A stretch of 50,785 nucleotides of DNA from Stentor coeruleus (GCA_001970955.1 MPUH01000489.1:1-50785); one strand, 5' to 3'. Shown: positions 9,029-19,978, counted from the stretch's first letter. The notes: a model not told the origin generated them from the sequence alone. Made by a program: numbers and translations.

Positions 9029-10969
9029 TCAATTAGATTCATACACAAGCTTTCCTCTTAAATAAACTTTTTTTATCTTCCCTAATAGATCTTGACCAAC
9101 AAAAGGGCATGTTGCGAAATACTTATAATCAGGCATAAGTCTATATTTTTCTCTTGGTGACCAGATGACAAAATCAGCTAGCTTTCCTTTAGAAATTGAT
9201 CCTCTATGTTCACTAATACCAAGGATTTGAGCAGGATGTAGGCTCATCCATTTAGCCAATCTAACAATATAATGTTCCAATTGGTCATTACTTGAAACAG
9301 GCTTATTTAGTATAAACCAAACTGATTGTAGAGTACAACCAAGACATGATATTCCGTTTAAGGCTGTTTGGAAGTTTGAAGTTAATTTTTTACTTGAGTC
9401 AATATATGCATGTCCTGAGCTTATACTATCAATACCTTTCATTTTTATTAAGTCCCAGATCAAGTTACTATTTGCTGAGTTCCTTACTGGCGGATTGTTT
9501 TTAAACCTAGTATCTCCATGTTCAACACAAGAACTCGTAAAACACAAATTCGTAGCAGTAATCTCACAAGTAATCCTTTTATATTTATCTTTCCCTTGTC
9601 GTATAAGATTCAAAGCTGAAGCTGATGACAACCCTACAAAATGCACTTTCATATTCTCATTTAGGCATTCTAAAACTCTTTTAACCCCAAGTGTTTCCCA
9701 GTCTGCAGGATAATTCGCTAAATGATGTGAATAATCACAAACAACATCAACTTTAGGCTCAGATTTAATAATAAGTGGCTTAACAGTAAAAGATTGTGGT
9801 CTATTAGACATACGAGAAACAAAAGATGTCGGGCTTTTACAAGGCAAAATATCTTTACACTGACTTTCAGAATTCGATATAATCAGCGGTGGAAGTTCAA
9901 AGTTTAGATTTAACTGAGTAAAAGACTGGGTTTTTTTAGGAGGTTCATAACTTGTAGCTCCTGAGTTTGCATAAGTCATAGCTTCAACTTTAATCAAGTC
10001 TTCATGGTTTAATTGAGTATTTTTTATTCTAGTATTCAAATCATCGTATATATTTTGACTAGGTTTAAAAGACTTTTTAGGTGATTTGCATTCTTCTAAT
10101 ACCATTTTCTTCCCAGTTTCTAATGATATTTTTTTAATATCAATGGTCTCATCTTTAAGTCGTGTTCCAGCAGACTTTACAGACTCTTCAGTTAAAATAG
10201 AATTATTATATGGTCCAGTAACTGTTGGTAAAGATCCTCCTCTTAATATTGGTGAGTCTTCTTCTGAACTTTCTTGGGAATCAGAAGCACTTTTGACTAG
10301 TTCTTGAGGAAAAGATGAGGCGAAATTTGAAAAGTTCCCTTTTTTAGCTGTTTCTCGGTTTTCAACTTGTTCTAATCTTAAAGGTGAGGCCATATAAAGC
10401 ATTCTTGGGTCAGGTAAAGTTGCATCAATAATAATAGGAAGATGTGATTTCTCAGCTTGACGCAAAACGTGTTCTAAGTGAGCGACTGATTTTATTTGAG
10501 GAGCAGGTGGGAATAAGTAGATTTTTAATGCACATATATGAGGTCCAAGGGTCTCAAAATGAGTTTCTTCATTGATTACCTCGATTGGAAAAACGTCACA
10601 ATGAAAGCGGCTGCTATCTGGGAAAAATTGCTTGTAGTATCCTTGTTCTACAGCTACTAAAGTTACCCCTCCAAATAAGGCTTGCTGGGTCAGACCTGAT
10701 AAGCTCTCCCACTCTGTTCTGGTAGAAATATCAATAAGCCCTGGAGAAATATAGTAATCTAAATAATCAATTGGGTTCCAATCTCTATAATAATCATATA
10801 GCATCGGTATTTGGCTTTCATCTTTGATAATTACAACATCAAAAATTCGTTCGTCTTCTATGAGGATTATACCCATTTGAGGGTATCTATGATTTTCTGA
10901 ATGAAGGTGCTCACTAAGAACAATGTGTTTACTAACAAGTCCTAGTCGCGCCATATTATTGTTGGCCAT
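9029..10969 (-). CDS. allantoinase/dihydroorotase-family protein, probable pseudoenzyme
   Basis: 646 aa, longer than the usual 450-500. Family landmarks are in order: YISPGLIDI (73-81), a TxxAxxGGVT-like QQALFGGVTLVAVEQG (95-110), LKIYLFP with the Lys that is normally carbamylated (Lys149), CEITATNLCF (468-477), NPPVRNSAN (492-500), and the C-terminal HPAQILGI ... KGKLADFVIWSP with a final VYLRGKLVYE. These resemble allantoinase. The metal ligands are missing: HxH after PGLID is IST, the LVHAE His is IIIDAT, the second His of HxxH is Gly (VHFVGLSS, 442-449) and the SDHSP Asp is Gly (SSGHAY). A Ser/Lys-rich insertion covers about 200-405. It is therefore probably not catalytic, and may be a scaffold like the CRMP relatives of dihydropyrimidinase. 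Confidence 0.82.
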   Translation of the reverse strand: MANNNMARLGLVSKHIVLSEHLHSENHRYPQMGIILIEDERIFDVVIIKDESQIPMLYDYYRDWNPIDYLDYYISPGLIDISTRTEWESLSGLTQQALFGGVTLVAVEQGYYKQFFPDSSRFHCDVFPIEVINEETHFETLGPHICALKIYLFPPAPQIKSVAHLEHVLRQAEKSHLPIIIDATLPDPRMLYMASPLRLEQVENRETAKKGNFSNFASSFPQELVKSASDSQESSEEDSPILRGGSLPTVTGPYNNSILTEESVKSAGTRLKDETIDIKKISLETGKKMVLEECKSPKKSFKPSQNIYDDLNTRIKNTQLNHEDLIKVEAMTYANSGATSYEPPKKTQSFTQLNLNFELPPLIISNSESQCKDILPCKSPTSFVSRMSNRPQSFTVKPLIIKSEPKVDVVCDYSHHLANYPADWETLGVKRVLECLNENMKVHFVGLSSASALNLIRQGKDKYKRITCEITATNLCFTSSCVEHGDTRFKNNPPVRNSANSNLIWDLIKMKGIDSISSGHAYIDSSKKLTSNFQTALNGISCLGCTLQSVWFILNKPVSSNDQLEHYIVRLAKWMSLHPAQILGISEHRGSISKGKLADFVIWSPREKYRLMPDYKYFATCPFVGQDLLGKIKKVYLRGKLVYESN

Positions 10970-11743
10970 ACATTAGAATCATTATCTATTATATAAATTC
11001 GACAGGATTTAAAGATTTTTAAGGGTATAAAGAAGTTGAGAAAATAAAATTTAAGCAAGATTTCGAATTGCTAGACAAGTATATATAAGTGTAAATATTT
11101 TTGTGCAATATTAGAAAATTTAGGCTGAATTTTTGAGAAAACTGGAAGTTGTGATATTTGAGAATATAAAAATGAGTGAATTAGAAAATTAATTGATTTT
11201 TTGGTAATGCATAATTGATTAAGTATGTGAGGATTTGTGGTATTGTGAAAAATAGTATGACTAGTTTAATTAAGGAGTAAGAAAGTTTAGGTTCGAAGAT
11301 AAATTTTTATATATTACTTAATATAAAAATAAAATCGATTAATGAGTAGAGAATATAGTCATAAGTTTTTTATTAAATAAATCTTATTCCTTTGAACCAG
11401 AAAGAGTAGGCAGTTTTCAGATGATATTATTTTATTATATGTAAAAAATAAAATACAATCTAAATTAAAGATATAAAAAGACTATCCTATCTATATATCC
11501 AAACCTCAGCTCTTTAAAACCAATAAAACTTATCTTTTACAGCAATTATTCATAAAGATCATAAACCCAATCAAAAAACATACTATTAATATCAAAATCT
11601 CATAAAAATCTCTCAAAATTTTCCATCAACCTATAAAAATCATCCACAAAAAGCTACAAACTATCAATTAACCTCATCTTTTATCCTATCCTCTCAACAA
11701 AATGTTTAATTCAACTAATTCTCGCATCTAATATAAAATCAAT
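10970..11743. other. divergent intergenic region
   Basis: G-rich, C-poor on the plus strand from 10970 to about 11420 (5' flank of the minus gene), then C-rich and G-poor from about 11440 to 11743 (5' flank of the CCDC34-like gene). No gene or RNA is recognised. Confidence 0.6.
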
Positions 11744-12981
11744 ATGTCCAAATGCACATCGATAAGAAGTGTAGACAGGATTGTCTGCCGTGTCGTAATT
11801 TCCAAATAGGACATACAAAAAGCTGAGGCTCCCCTAAACAAACTAGCAAACGACGAGTATTTCCGAGCACTTAAAACCCATAAAAATCTCAATAAAAAGT
11901 CTGAAGAGTATCTTCCAAATGAAATTATTTACATGATCGATAAAGAAATCCGTATGAAATCCCGCCGTGACCATGAATCTACCAACAAAGATCAGGCTGA
12001 AAATCTTATATTCTGCTCTGAAACTGATACACGCAAAAAACTTATAGTAAATGATAAAGCCCCATTCAAAAAGTGGGTCAAGAAAAAGAACTTTGAAAGC
12101 CGCTTTAAGAAAGCTTTAATGATGCAAGCACTTAAAAGGAAATACGAAAATGATTTATTAGAAGAACAGGGTCGTGAAGAAAAACAAAGCGAAAACCGTA
12201 AACGAATGCATGAATGGGAACACAAAAAAATATACGAAATTTCGAAAAAACAATACGATGAAAAGGCTAAAAAATCGAAAAAAGAACAAGAAAAGGAAAG
12301 TAAACGGAAAGATGCTGAAGAACACTATAGAGAATGGTTAAAAAAGAACATGGTTAAGCTTAAAGAAGAGAAAAAACAAAGGAAAATCCAACAACAGAAA
12401 GAAAGCGAAGAGAAAAGGAAAAAGGAAGAACAGGAAATGCTTCTTAGGCAAAAAACTGAGGAAAATTTTAAAAAGTGGCTTAAAAGCAAAAAAAACAAAG
12501 GGCAGAAGAAATCTTTGGTTGCCCAGAAGCCTATAAAAGTTAAGAAACCAATTATGTTGGCTTATTCGCCTAATAGAAAAATCAAGAAAGATAAACATAG
12601 TTTACATGGGGATTTGAGTTCTTTTAATGATGATACACCTGCTTCTTCATCTGTTTCAGATAGAGAATATGTTAGGAAGATAAGCTCAAAACCGAATTTG
12701 TATGGGAATTTTGTGGATTTGTCAGATGAAAAAGATAAAGATAAACATTTAGATGAATATTCTGAGGATTTTGATAATCAGGATGATGAAGAGAAGGAAA
12801 GTGAGGATGAAAGTGAGGATGAGTANTAGATGAATATTCTGAGGATTTTGATAATCAGGATGATGAAGAGAAGGAAAGTGAGGATGAAAGTGAGGATGAG
12901 TATGAAAATGAGGATAGTGATGAGCAGAGTGAATATTCATCAGGAAGCTATGAGAAAAAACCAGGAAATTTAAGCTTTTAA
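11744..12981 (+). CDS. charged coiled-coil protein, CCDC34-like (intron, assembly duplication)
   Basis: The start is at 11744 (MSKCTSIRSVDR); a 15-nt intron at 11795-11809 removes a TAG. Near the 3' end a single N (12826) joins two copies of the same 76 bp. Dropping the N and one copy gives exactly 382 codons (381 aa) ending in TAA at 12981. The product is very rich in Lys and Glu, with an evenly spaced motif of aromatic-xx-Trp-Leu/Val-Lys (FKKWVKKKN, YREWLKKNM, FKKWLKSKK) in a long predicted helix, then an acidic, Ser-rich tail. Such W-L-K repeats occur in CCDC34 and MAP9-type cilium or microtubule proteins. The function is inferred only from this pattern. Confidence 0.75.
11795..11809 (+). 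other. 15-nt intron of the CCDC34-like gene
   Basis: GTAATTTCCAAATAG in phase 0. Its terminal TAG would otherwise stop the frame after CRV. A is at position 10. Confidence 0.87.
12750..12902. repeat. 76-bp direct repeat around a single N (assembly join)
   Basis: 12750-12825 and 12827-12902 are identical, separated by N at 12826. The duplication breaks the reading frame of the CCDC34-like gene, and collapsing it restores it, so this is unmerged contig overlap. Confidence 0.9.
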
Positions 12982-13613
12982 GTAGTATAATGGTTAGTAT
13001 TATGTTATGAATTTGGATTATGGTGTTGAAGATAAGGTTTATGAATTGTTTTGGTTTTTTGGAAGTGGTTGATTGCAGTTTGTGGAATTTAGAAGGTTTT
13101 TAAAATTTTAGGTGGAGTTTTTTTGCTGTTTTATTTTTTTAGATGAAGTTTTTGCTTTGGATTAGTAATAAATAAATTTTCAATATTTTAATTATGATTT
13201 CTTATTATATATGTCAACAGGTAATTATATATATTTAGATTATATGTAAAAGTTGTTATGGGATAGTATCCTGGATTATAAAAAATATCTTTTTTGTAAA
13301 CAAATTTATCTTATTGGTTCCTATCCGTGTAATTTATAATATTCGAAATTTCCTATCTAAATATGTAGTTTATAAGCAAGTTTGCAATTTTAAATTAAAA
13401 ATTTCACATATATTTGTATAAATACTCATATCAATACTACTTAGCTACAATTTTCAAGGGACTTTGATGAATATTATTATCAATCCAGTCATCAGGATTA
13501 TATTTCAGTCTACATAAAGATCCCCATCTTCAGTATTTGTGTTGTAGTGACTCCTCTAATTTTCTTAAAAATATACTTTTAGTAGATGGAGAAAATTATA
13601 TTATTCTTTTATA
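12982..13613. other. intergenic region before the TTLL gene
   Basis: G/T-rich after the CCDC34-like stop, AT-rich in the middle. A possible protein-like remnant on the minus strand at 13440-13600 is listed separately. Confidence 0.5.
13440..13600 (-). pseudogene. possible C-terminal gene remnant
   Basis: On the minus strand a frame reads RKLEESLQHKY, then TGA, then RWGSLCRLKYNPDDWIDNN and IHQSPLKIVAK before TAG. It uses many GC-containing codons and residues rare in AT-rich noise (Trp, Asp, Pro, His, Cys). There is no upstream part to join and no 15-nt intron that removes the stop. It may be the tail of a dead gene. No family is recognised. Confidence 0.35.
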
Positions 13614-15458
13614 ATGAAAAACCAAGATTACTTATCCTGTAGGAAAAATCCCAAAACCTCAGTCCCTCAACTAAATATGAAAAATCATTTAAGTAAAATC
13701 CCTGCAAACCTTCCTGCAGTAAATCTCAAACCCTTGACTCCTGTAAAAAAAAAAACTGATAACTACATAAAAAGTGTAAAAAGAATCTTCTCTCCAAACA
13801 CTGTAAGAACATCAACACAAAAAAACTACCATCTGCATAGCCGAGTAAGTGTTTGCAGAGATGAGATTTCCGCCTCTGAACAAAATGATGACTGCACTTC
13901 AAAAGCTTACGACCTAGCAGAATCCAAGCCCAAAAAAGATATGGAAATAATCAACGACAATCAAAAGTTCATAAAACAAACCAACAAATTCGACTATTTA
14001 ATCATAAGACCTATAGAAAAAGAGTATATGTCCAAAGTTCGTGAAGAAATTATTTATCAACTACCTTTATTAATCAATAACAGCAATAATATATCAATTG
14101 CCCCATCAAAAAGCCCTAATTATATATATTTTATAGGTAAAGGGAACAATAGCGAACTAGTCAAAAGATTTTTCATATTGCGACCCTGGTGGACTCAAGC
14201 TGATGAAGAAACTATTCCTAATATAAATCTAGTTTGGACACAAATCCTTAATACGAAATTCATAAAAACAATCCCTTTAGCTGATATAAACAAAAAACCT
14301 TTAGCTAATACTGATCAAAATTTAGCTAATACTGATCAAAAATTTAATCAATCTTCTTTAGACTTTTATAATCTGGGATATGAACTTATTAGTAAAAGCT
14401 CATCATATCAGACTTATAGGAATAAAAAAATCTTTGCCTCAGATTCAATTCGTATACATAATCGACTTGAGTTTAATTTCAATCTAGCAGATAAAAAGTA
14501 CCTTTATTTCAATATGAAAAAGTATTACTCATCAATTGGGGAAGATGTTTTTGATTACCTGCCTTTAACTTTTCATATACAAAATGCTGATGATGAAAAT
14601 GGCTTTTCAGAATTTACTAGGGTTTTTGAGATTTTCAAAACAAAAAAAATGATGAACTTATGGATTGTGAAACCTGGAGAAAACTGTAATCGTGGCAATG
14701 GGATTTTTCTTTGTAATAATATCGAACAAATAAGAAATGAACTTAAAAACAATCCTTTACCCAAAACAGAAGATCACACTTTTATCATACAAAAATACAT
14801 AGAAAACCCTTTTCTTATAAACAGAAGAAAATTCGATATAAGACTTTATTGTTTAGTTACTAGTATTAATGGGATTATTCAAGCTTATTATTATCAAGAT
14901 GGATATATAAGAACATCATGTAAAGAGTACAATCCAAAAATCCTTGATAATAAATTTATACATTTGACAAATGATGCTGTGCAAAAAAAATCAAAAGATT
15001 ATGGAAAATATGAAATTGCTAACAAATTGTCATATTCGGAGTTTCAAAGATATTTAGACAGTCATAGACCTAAGAAATATATGAGTTTTTTTAATGATGT
15101 TATACCAAAAATAAAGAAAATCGTTAAAGATACGATTTTGGCTGTGTTTAAGAAACTTGATTTTAGAAAACGGGCTCATAGTTTTGAAGTATTTGGATAT
15201 GATTTTTTACTTGATGAAAATTTGAAGCCATGGCTTATTGAAGTTAATACAAATCCTTGTTTGGAATTATCTTCTGGATTACTAGCAACGATTATACCAA
15301 ATATGCTAGAAAATGCTTTTAGGATTGCAGTTGACCCACTGTTTCCACAGCCAGCTGGGGCGAGAAGGACAATATCAGCATTTTATTATAATGAGAATCA
15401 TTTAGAGAATAAATTTGAACTGATTTTTCATGAACTTTATGATGGGGCTAATTTATAG
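13614..15458 (+). CDS. tubulin tyrosine ligase-like (TTLL) enzyme
   Basis: 614 aa, no intron. A disordered basic N terminus (about 1-120) leads to the TTL domain. Signatures: YFIGKGNNSELVKRFF (about 172-187), LWIVKPGENCNRGNGI (about 348-363, ATP-binding loop), KFDIRLYCLV (about 405-414), YIRTSCKEYN, FIHLTNDAVQKK (about 450) and FEVFGYDFLLDENLKPWLIE followed by VNTNPCLE (about 523-550) with the metal-binding E-x-N-x-N-P. TTLL enzymes add Glu, Gly or Tyr to tubulin tails, mainly in cilia; which one is made here cannot be told. A short tandem repeat codes for LANTDQ twice at about residues 231-243. A 16-nt GT-AG string at 14137-14152 encodes conserved residues and is not an intron. Confidence 0.92.
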   Translation: MKNQDYLSCRKNPKTSVPQLNMKNHLSKIPANLPAVNLKPLTPVKKKTDNYIKSVKRIFSPNTVRTSTQKNYHLHSRVSVCRDEISASEQNDDCTSKAYDLAESKPKKDMEIINDNQKFIKQTNKFDYLIIRPIEKEYMSKVREEIIYQLPLLINNSNNISIAPSKSPNYIYFIGKGNNSELVKRFFILRPWWTQADEETIPNINLVWTQILNTKFIKTIPLADINKKPLANTDQNLANTDQKFNQSSLDFYNLGYELISKSSSYQTYRNKKIFASDSIRIHNRLEFNFNLADKKYLYFNMKKYYSSIGEDVFDYLPLTFHIQNADDENGFSEFTRVFEIFKTKKMMNLWIVKPGENCNRGNGIFLCNNIEQIRNELKNNPLPKTEDHTFIIQKYIENPFLINRRKFDIRLYCLVTSINGIIQAYYYQDGYIRTSCKEYNPKILDNKFIHLTNDAVQKKSKDYGKYEIANKLSYSEFQRYLDSHRPKKYMSFFNDVIPKIKKIVKDTILAVFKKLDFRKRAHSFEVFGYDFLLDENLKPWLIEVNTNPCLELSSGLLATIIPNMLENAFRIAVDPLFPQPAGARRTISAFYYNENHLENKFELIFHELYDGANL

Positions 15459-15659
15459 AACTCCTTGAACAGAAAAAGATTTTGTATGATTTTTATATGT
15501 AAAATATACTTGATTAGCTTTATAGTATTTTTTATATATAAATATATCATGTTATTTTTGGGTTGAATTTAAAAAATCATGATAAAATTATTTAGGTTTT
15601 AGGAAGTTATGGATATAATGGTTATTGATTTTTCTATGCTATATAGAGAAATAAAAAAT

Positions 15660-17808
15660 CTAAAAATTAGTCTCTTCAAAGTTCACAAAATCCAGTTTTG
15701 GTGGGCGTATTCTTCTTGCAAGCAGTGCTTCCCAGTCTAGTTTCCTGAAAAAGCTATGTCTTTTAATCTGAGTAATCTGTGGCCTTTTCGCTGGATCTCT
15801 ATTCATTACAGATATAATAAAATCTTTAGCCGTGCTTGTAACATAGTTTGGAAAGCTCAATTTCCCACTTTTAATATTCTGAAACAATCCATCAATATCA
15901 TCACAATAATAAGGTGTAGTCCCAGTAAGTAATTCAAAAAGTAAAGGTCCAATACCATAAATGTCTGAAGCTTTACTTGCCCCTTTTTTCAAAACAATCT
16001 CAGGAGGCAAATAAGCAGGGGATCCAGCCATAGTCATCGCAAGGTTACCTTTTTCCATTTTTNATAGTCATCGCAAGGTTACCTTTTTCCATTTTTTCTT
16101 TAGCCAAACCAAAATCAGCGAGTTTCGCATGACCAAAACTATCAACAAGAACATTAGCTGGCTTCAAATCCCTATAAATAATATCCAAACTATGCAAATA
16201 TTCCAATGCTAAAATGACTTCCGCTATATAAAACCTAGCCACAGATTCATCAAGTCTAGTTTTTTTCTCTATAAACCCATACAAATCTCCATTAGGACAA
16301 AGTTCTAATATCAAATACAAATACTTCGGTGTCTGAAAAGCATAATATAAAGGGACAATAAACGGATGATTTAATTGTTTCATGATTTTACACTCAGAAA
16401 TCGCATACTTCAACTGTTTATGTTTCTGCAAAGTTGGCTTACTCAAACTCTTCATAGCATAAATTTCCCCAGTGGTATTCCTCCTAACTTTATAAACAGT
16501 TCCAAAAGATCCACTCCCAATTTCATCCATAACAGTAAAACTGCTAAAATCAATATTTTCACTAGGTGTTAAAACAGATTCTTCACTAACAGCCTCTTCT
16601 TCAATCTCAGTATTCTTCCTTTCTAATTCTAAAGGTTTGTTTATATGAGAATACTCATTAGCTGATTTTAATCTACTTGTCCATTCTTGAGCTAATTCCT
16701 TATGTTTGCTATAATATCTTATTGAAGACTTGGAAGTTATTATTTTAAATGAATACTGATCTTTACTTTCACTATAAACCACATCTTGAATATCAGAAAT
16801 TTTCACATACAATTCTGCAGGTCTTTTATCTAAAAAGTCTTCTTTACGAGCATAACGATTAAGTGTTGCATGTTCAACTTCCATATATAAAAATACTAGA
16901 CGATCATTGAGCATAAAACTATTTGTTAGAAAAACTTCGCTACAAAAAGATGTGGGGATTTCACTGTCTGATTTTAATTTCTTCAATTGATGCATTCCTG
17001 CGTATACTGGGATTATGTCTAGGATTTCATCAGTTCTCGCATATTCGATTGGAGTTCTTTTCATATGGTCTTCAATATCAATATGCGAGTTTTTTTCTAA
17101 GAGCATTTTTACTATAGCTGGATTCCCTTGAGCACAAGCTAAATGCAAAGCTGTTCCTCTGAATTTTGTCACTTTATTAACTTGGATATTAGGATGTGAT
17201 AATAATACTCGAACACAATCAGCTTTATTAAGATAAGCTGATAATTGTAAAGGAGTCCATTCATCTATTGAGACTTTGTTACAATTAACCCTTAATGTAA
17301 CCAAAATTTCAACTAAAGATGTATGTCCATAGTAACAGGCATAATGTAAAGCTCCCCATTTACATTCTTGTTCTTGGTTTAGAACATCTTCGTCTTTTAT
17401 TTCATTTTCATATACTTCTAAGAACTCTTGTAGGCTTGTAACCGAGCCCATTTTACTTATAGCGATTAAATGGTCGATTGCTGGGATGTCTTTTGATAAC
17501 CCTCGACTTCTAGTGATTTGCGTTTGACTTAAAGCATTTATTGATAAATCAGATCTTGGTGCAGAAGATTCTAAAAGGTTTAGTTTTATCACTGCTACAT
17601 CAGAAGATATGAAAAATGACAAAGGCCAAAAGTCAGTCATCAGCACAACAACTCCACATTTTTTTGTAGTTAATTGGATTAGTGAAAGAGGTACACCAAG
17701 TTTTGATGAGACTATTTTTCGTAACTCGTTAATAAGAGACTCACAGTTAAACTCGATATGCAATCTGGTGTTCATTGCTGACAGTGTGTGCTTGATTAAA
17801 ACTTTCAT
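15660..17808 (-). CDS. ankyrin-repeat / PH-like / AGC-type protein kinase
   Basis: One gene of 704 aa, split in this assembly by the N at 16063, which is flanked by the same 33 bp on both sides. Domains: possible ubiquitin-like fold (about 1-75); ankyrin repeats (about 140-265, including WGALHYACYYGHTSLVEILV, TPLQLSAYLNKADCVRVLL and TALHLACAQGNPAIVKMLL); PH-like domain (about 293-380, ending LAQEWTSRLKSA); kinase (about 422-675). Kinase motifs: GSGSFG (431-436), Lys453, YRDLKPAN (545-552), DFG (565-567), and an activation segment ending GSPAYLPPE in place of GTPEYLAPE. It should be active and membrane-recruited through the PH-like part. This domain order suggests phosphoinositide-regulated signalling, by inference. 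The 5' flank on the plus strand is G-rich. Confidence 0.88.
16030..16096. repeat. 33-bp direct repeat around a single N (assembly join)
   Basis: 16030-16062 and 16064-16096 are identical, separated by N at 16063. Collapsing them restores the kinase frame through KMEKGNLAMTMAGSPAY. Confidence 0.9.
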
Positions 17809-18757
17809 ATTAATAAGATTAGGATATTAGTAAAGATTTACAATTTATTGATGGAGTATAAGTTTATATAGAGAGAATGGGAAGGGTATAAGGAAATTTT
17901 ATTTTTTTTATTCTGAGATAAGCAAATGCATTGAAAAGAAAGTTTTTTTTTTTGGATTTGGAAGATGAGGTTTAAGAGGTAATATTGTGTTTTGATGGTA
18001 TAAGGGTGATTATAAAGAATATGCTTGGCTGGTTTTAGATTATGAGATTATTTATTTTGTATTTTGTGGGTATTTGGAAATTTTTAGTGTATGAATTATA
18101 GTAAATTATATACAGAGCAAATATAAAAAGGATTTGAATACATAATTTATCAATGGGTTATATTGAACCTTTCTATATAAAATGAATATCACAAATTGGC
18201 AAATAATGAAGCTTTATATGTTGTNTAGTAAATTATATACAGAGCAAATATAAAAAGGATTTGAATACATAATTTATCAATGGGTTATAATGAACCTTTC
18301 TATATAAAATGAATATCACAAATTGGCAAATAATGAAGCTTTATATGTTGCAGTTAACTCAGATCATAAAAATAAATGTAATATCAAAGAAAAATTCCAT
18401 GTAATTATAATTTTTATATACCAATATTGGTCAAAATTAAAAGATCAAAATTAAAGTAAAGATATTTCGGAAAATACTAAGAAAAATCTCTTATCCTCAA
18501 CAAAAAGGCTTATTTTTCTTAAAAAACTGTTATTTTTATTCTTAAAATCTTTGCTTCCGAATTAATTTCCTTTTATCCCTTCTAACTAATTTCCAAGTTA
18601 TTTTCAAGTATTTTACCACCACATCATAAAATAATCTTCCCCACACTTAAAACCTAAGAGCCTATCCTAAATTTTAAAATCCAAAGATATTCTCTATCCT
18701 CAATTTCCATAAAACAAAAACTTTACCCACCATTATCTTCAATAATATAAACAATCA
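17809..18757. other. divergent intergenic region with an assembly duplication
   Basis: G-rich on the plus strand to about 18090 (5' flank of the minus kinase), a neutral middle containing the 125-bp duplication around N 18225, then C-rich and G-poor from about 18490 to 18757 (5' flank of the coiled-coil gene). No gene is seen. Confidence 0.6.
18099..18350. repeat. 125-bp direct repeat around a single N (assembly join)
   Basis: 18099-18224 and 18226-18350 match except one internal T/A difference and the last base. They probably are two assembled versions of one locus. Confidence 0.85.
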
Positions 18758-19609
18758 ATGTCAAACAAAGTCCTAAGAAAAAGCAAAACAATATCAACTC
18801 CTTCCATCCGTTCATCAACAATAAACGATAGCATGATATCAATAGCATCAAACTATAGCAAGAAGCCGATAAAACTGGCAAACCTCCCAACAATCGGGTC
18901 TTCATTAAAACTAAGATTCAAATCAAAACACGAGTCCATCTGCACAATAAACCCAAATCTTGACTCATCTTTCATAAACAAAAGCATGATTCTCCCAAAA
19001 CTCGAAGAAAAAATGATCAACAACAAAAGCCCATCATATTTCTCTGAAAAACTCCGACAAAAACTAGCATCAGCTGATAATTCTAACAACGAAGAGATTA
19101 CAAATATTTATCTGAGCGTTTTTGATGAATTAGCACATCATTTATCCCCTTTTACTAATATAATATTATATCTCAGAGATGGTATAGTAAAAAGTATACA
19201 AAAAGACTGGTTTCCTTGTGAAAATGATGGATTTTCTAATTACAAACCTCAAAAATTTGTTAAACATATTGAGAATCTTGAAAAAGAAAAGGTTTGTTTA
19301 GTTAAAAAACTTAATAAACTGATTGAAGAACTTGAAAAATATAGGGAGGAGAATATGAATATGAGTAAAAAATTGGAAAAAGTTGAAAAGTATTATACTC
19401 AGGATTATGATGAACTTGTTGATAGCTCGATAAAAAAAACAGAGCTATTACAAGGACAGAGAGTTAGGATTGAGGAAATGACATTGCATTTGATGGTGAT
19501 GAAAAAAGTTATTGATAGGTTAAGGAATGGAGAAAATGATGTGAATAAAGTGATTTCTGAAGTGGAGAATGAGTTTTCTATTGGAAAAAGTGGCTATGTA
19601 GTGTTGTGA
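18758..19609 (+). CDS. coiled-coil protein A of a tandem pair (TSNAXIP1-like?)
   Basis: 283 aa, no intron. A basic, Ser-rich N terminus is followed by a helical region: YLSVFDELAHHLSPFTNIIL (about 118-137), a coiled coil from about 165 (IENLEKEKVCLVKKLNKLIE), and a conserved C-terminal block YTQDYDELVDSSIKKTELL followed by IEEMTLHLMVMKKVIDRL. The second gene of the pair, 369 bp downstream, shares this layout and block. The pattern of a Y-x-x-VF helix followed by an EKEK coiled coil resembles the N-terminal domain of TSNAXIP1, a flagellum-associated family; this link is tentative. The gene has a G-free 5' flank. Confidence 0.78.
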   Translation: MSNKVLRKSKTISTPSIRSSTINDSMISIASNYSKKPIKLANLPTIGSSLKLRFKSKHESICTINPNLDSSFINKSMILPKLEEKMINNKSPSYFSEKLRQKLASADNSNNEEITNIYLSVFDELAHHLSPFTNIILYLRDGIVKSIQKDWFPCENDGFSNYKPQKFVKHIENLEKEKVCLVKKLNKLIEELEKYREENMNMSKKLEKVEKYYTQDYDELVDSSIKKTELLQGQRVRIEEMTLHLMVMKKVIDRLRNGENDVNKVISEVENEFSIGKSGYVVL

Positions 19610-19978
19610 TTAATTATTTTAAAGGTAATAATAGTTTTGTAATAAACTTTAGTTGAATGATTTTTTATCATTCGGCATTGGGTGTATTTATTTTGCTGAT
19701 CTTCGTTAATTATTTTATTGAATTATTTGCATTATTGAATAAAAATGCTATAAATCAGTTTTAATACCCATAGATAGGTAAAAATTCTTAATTATCTCAG
19801 CTCTAATACAACGATAAACCTACACTTACTCAAAAAAATCATATCTTTAAACCAACCTCTTATTAATTAGCACTTTCCTATCAAAATATTCCTTAGCACA
19901 ATTCTTCAATTTAAACCTCCAACATTTCCACACTATTCCTATAAAAACTATTTCTTAAATTACTTCAATAATAAATTA
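19610..19978. other. intergenic region between the tandem paralogues
   Basis: G/T-rich after the first stop, A/C-rich from about 19780 to the second ATG. No remnant of a third copy is seen. Confidence 0.55.

Noticed and set aside
14137..14152. A 16-nt GT...AG string in the TTLL gene as an intron
   Set aside because: It encodes the conserved GKGNN motif of TTLL enzymes.
14286..14343. The LANTDQ tandem repeat in the TTLL gene as a functional array
   Set aside because: Only two short copies lie in a variable linker, consistent with simple slippage.
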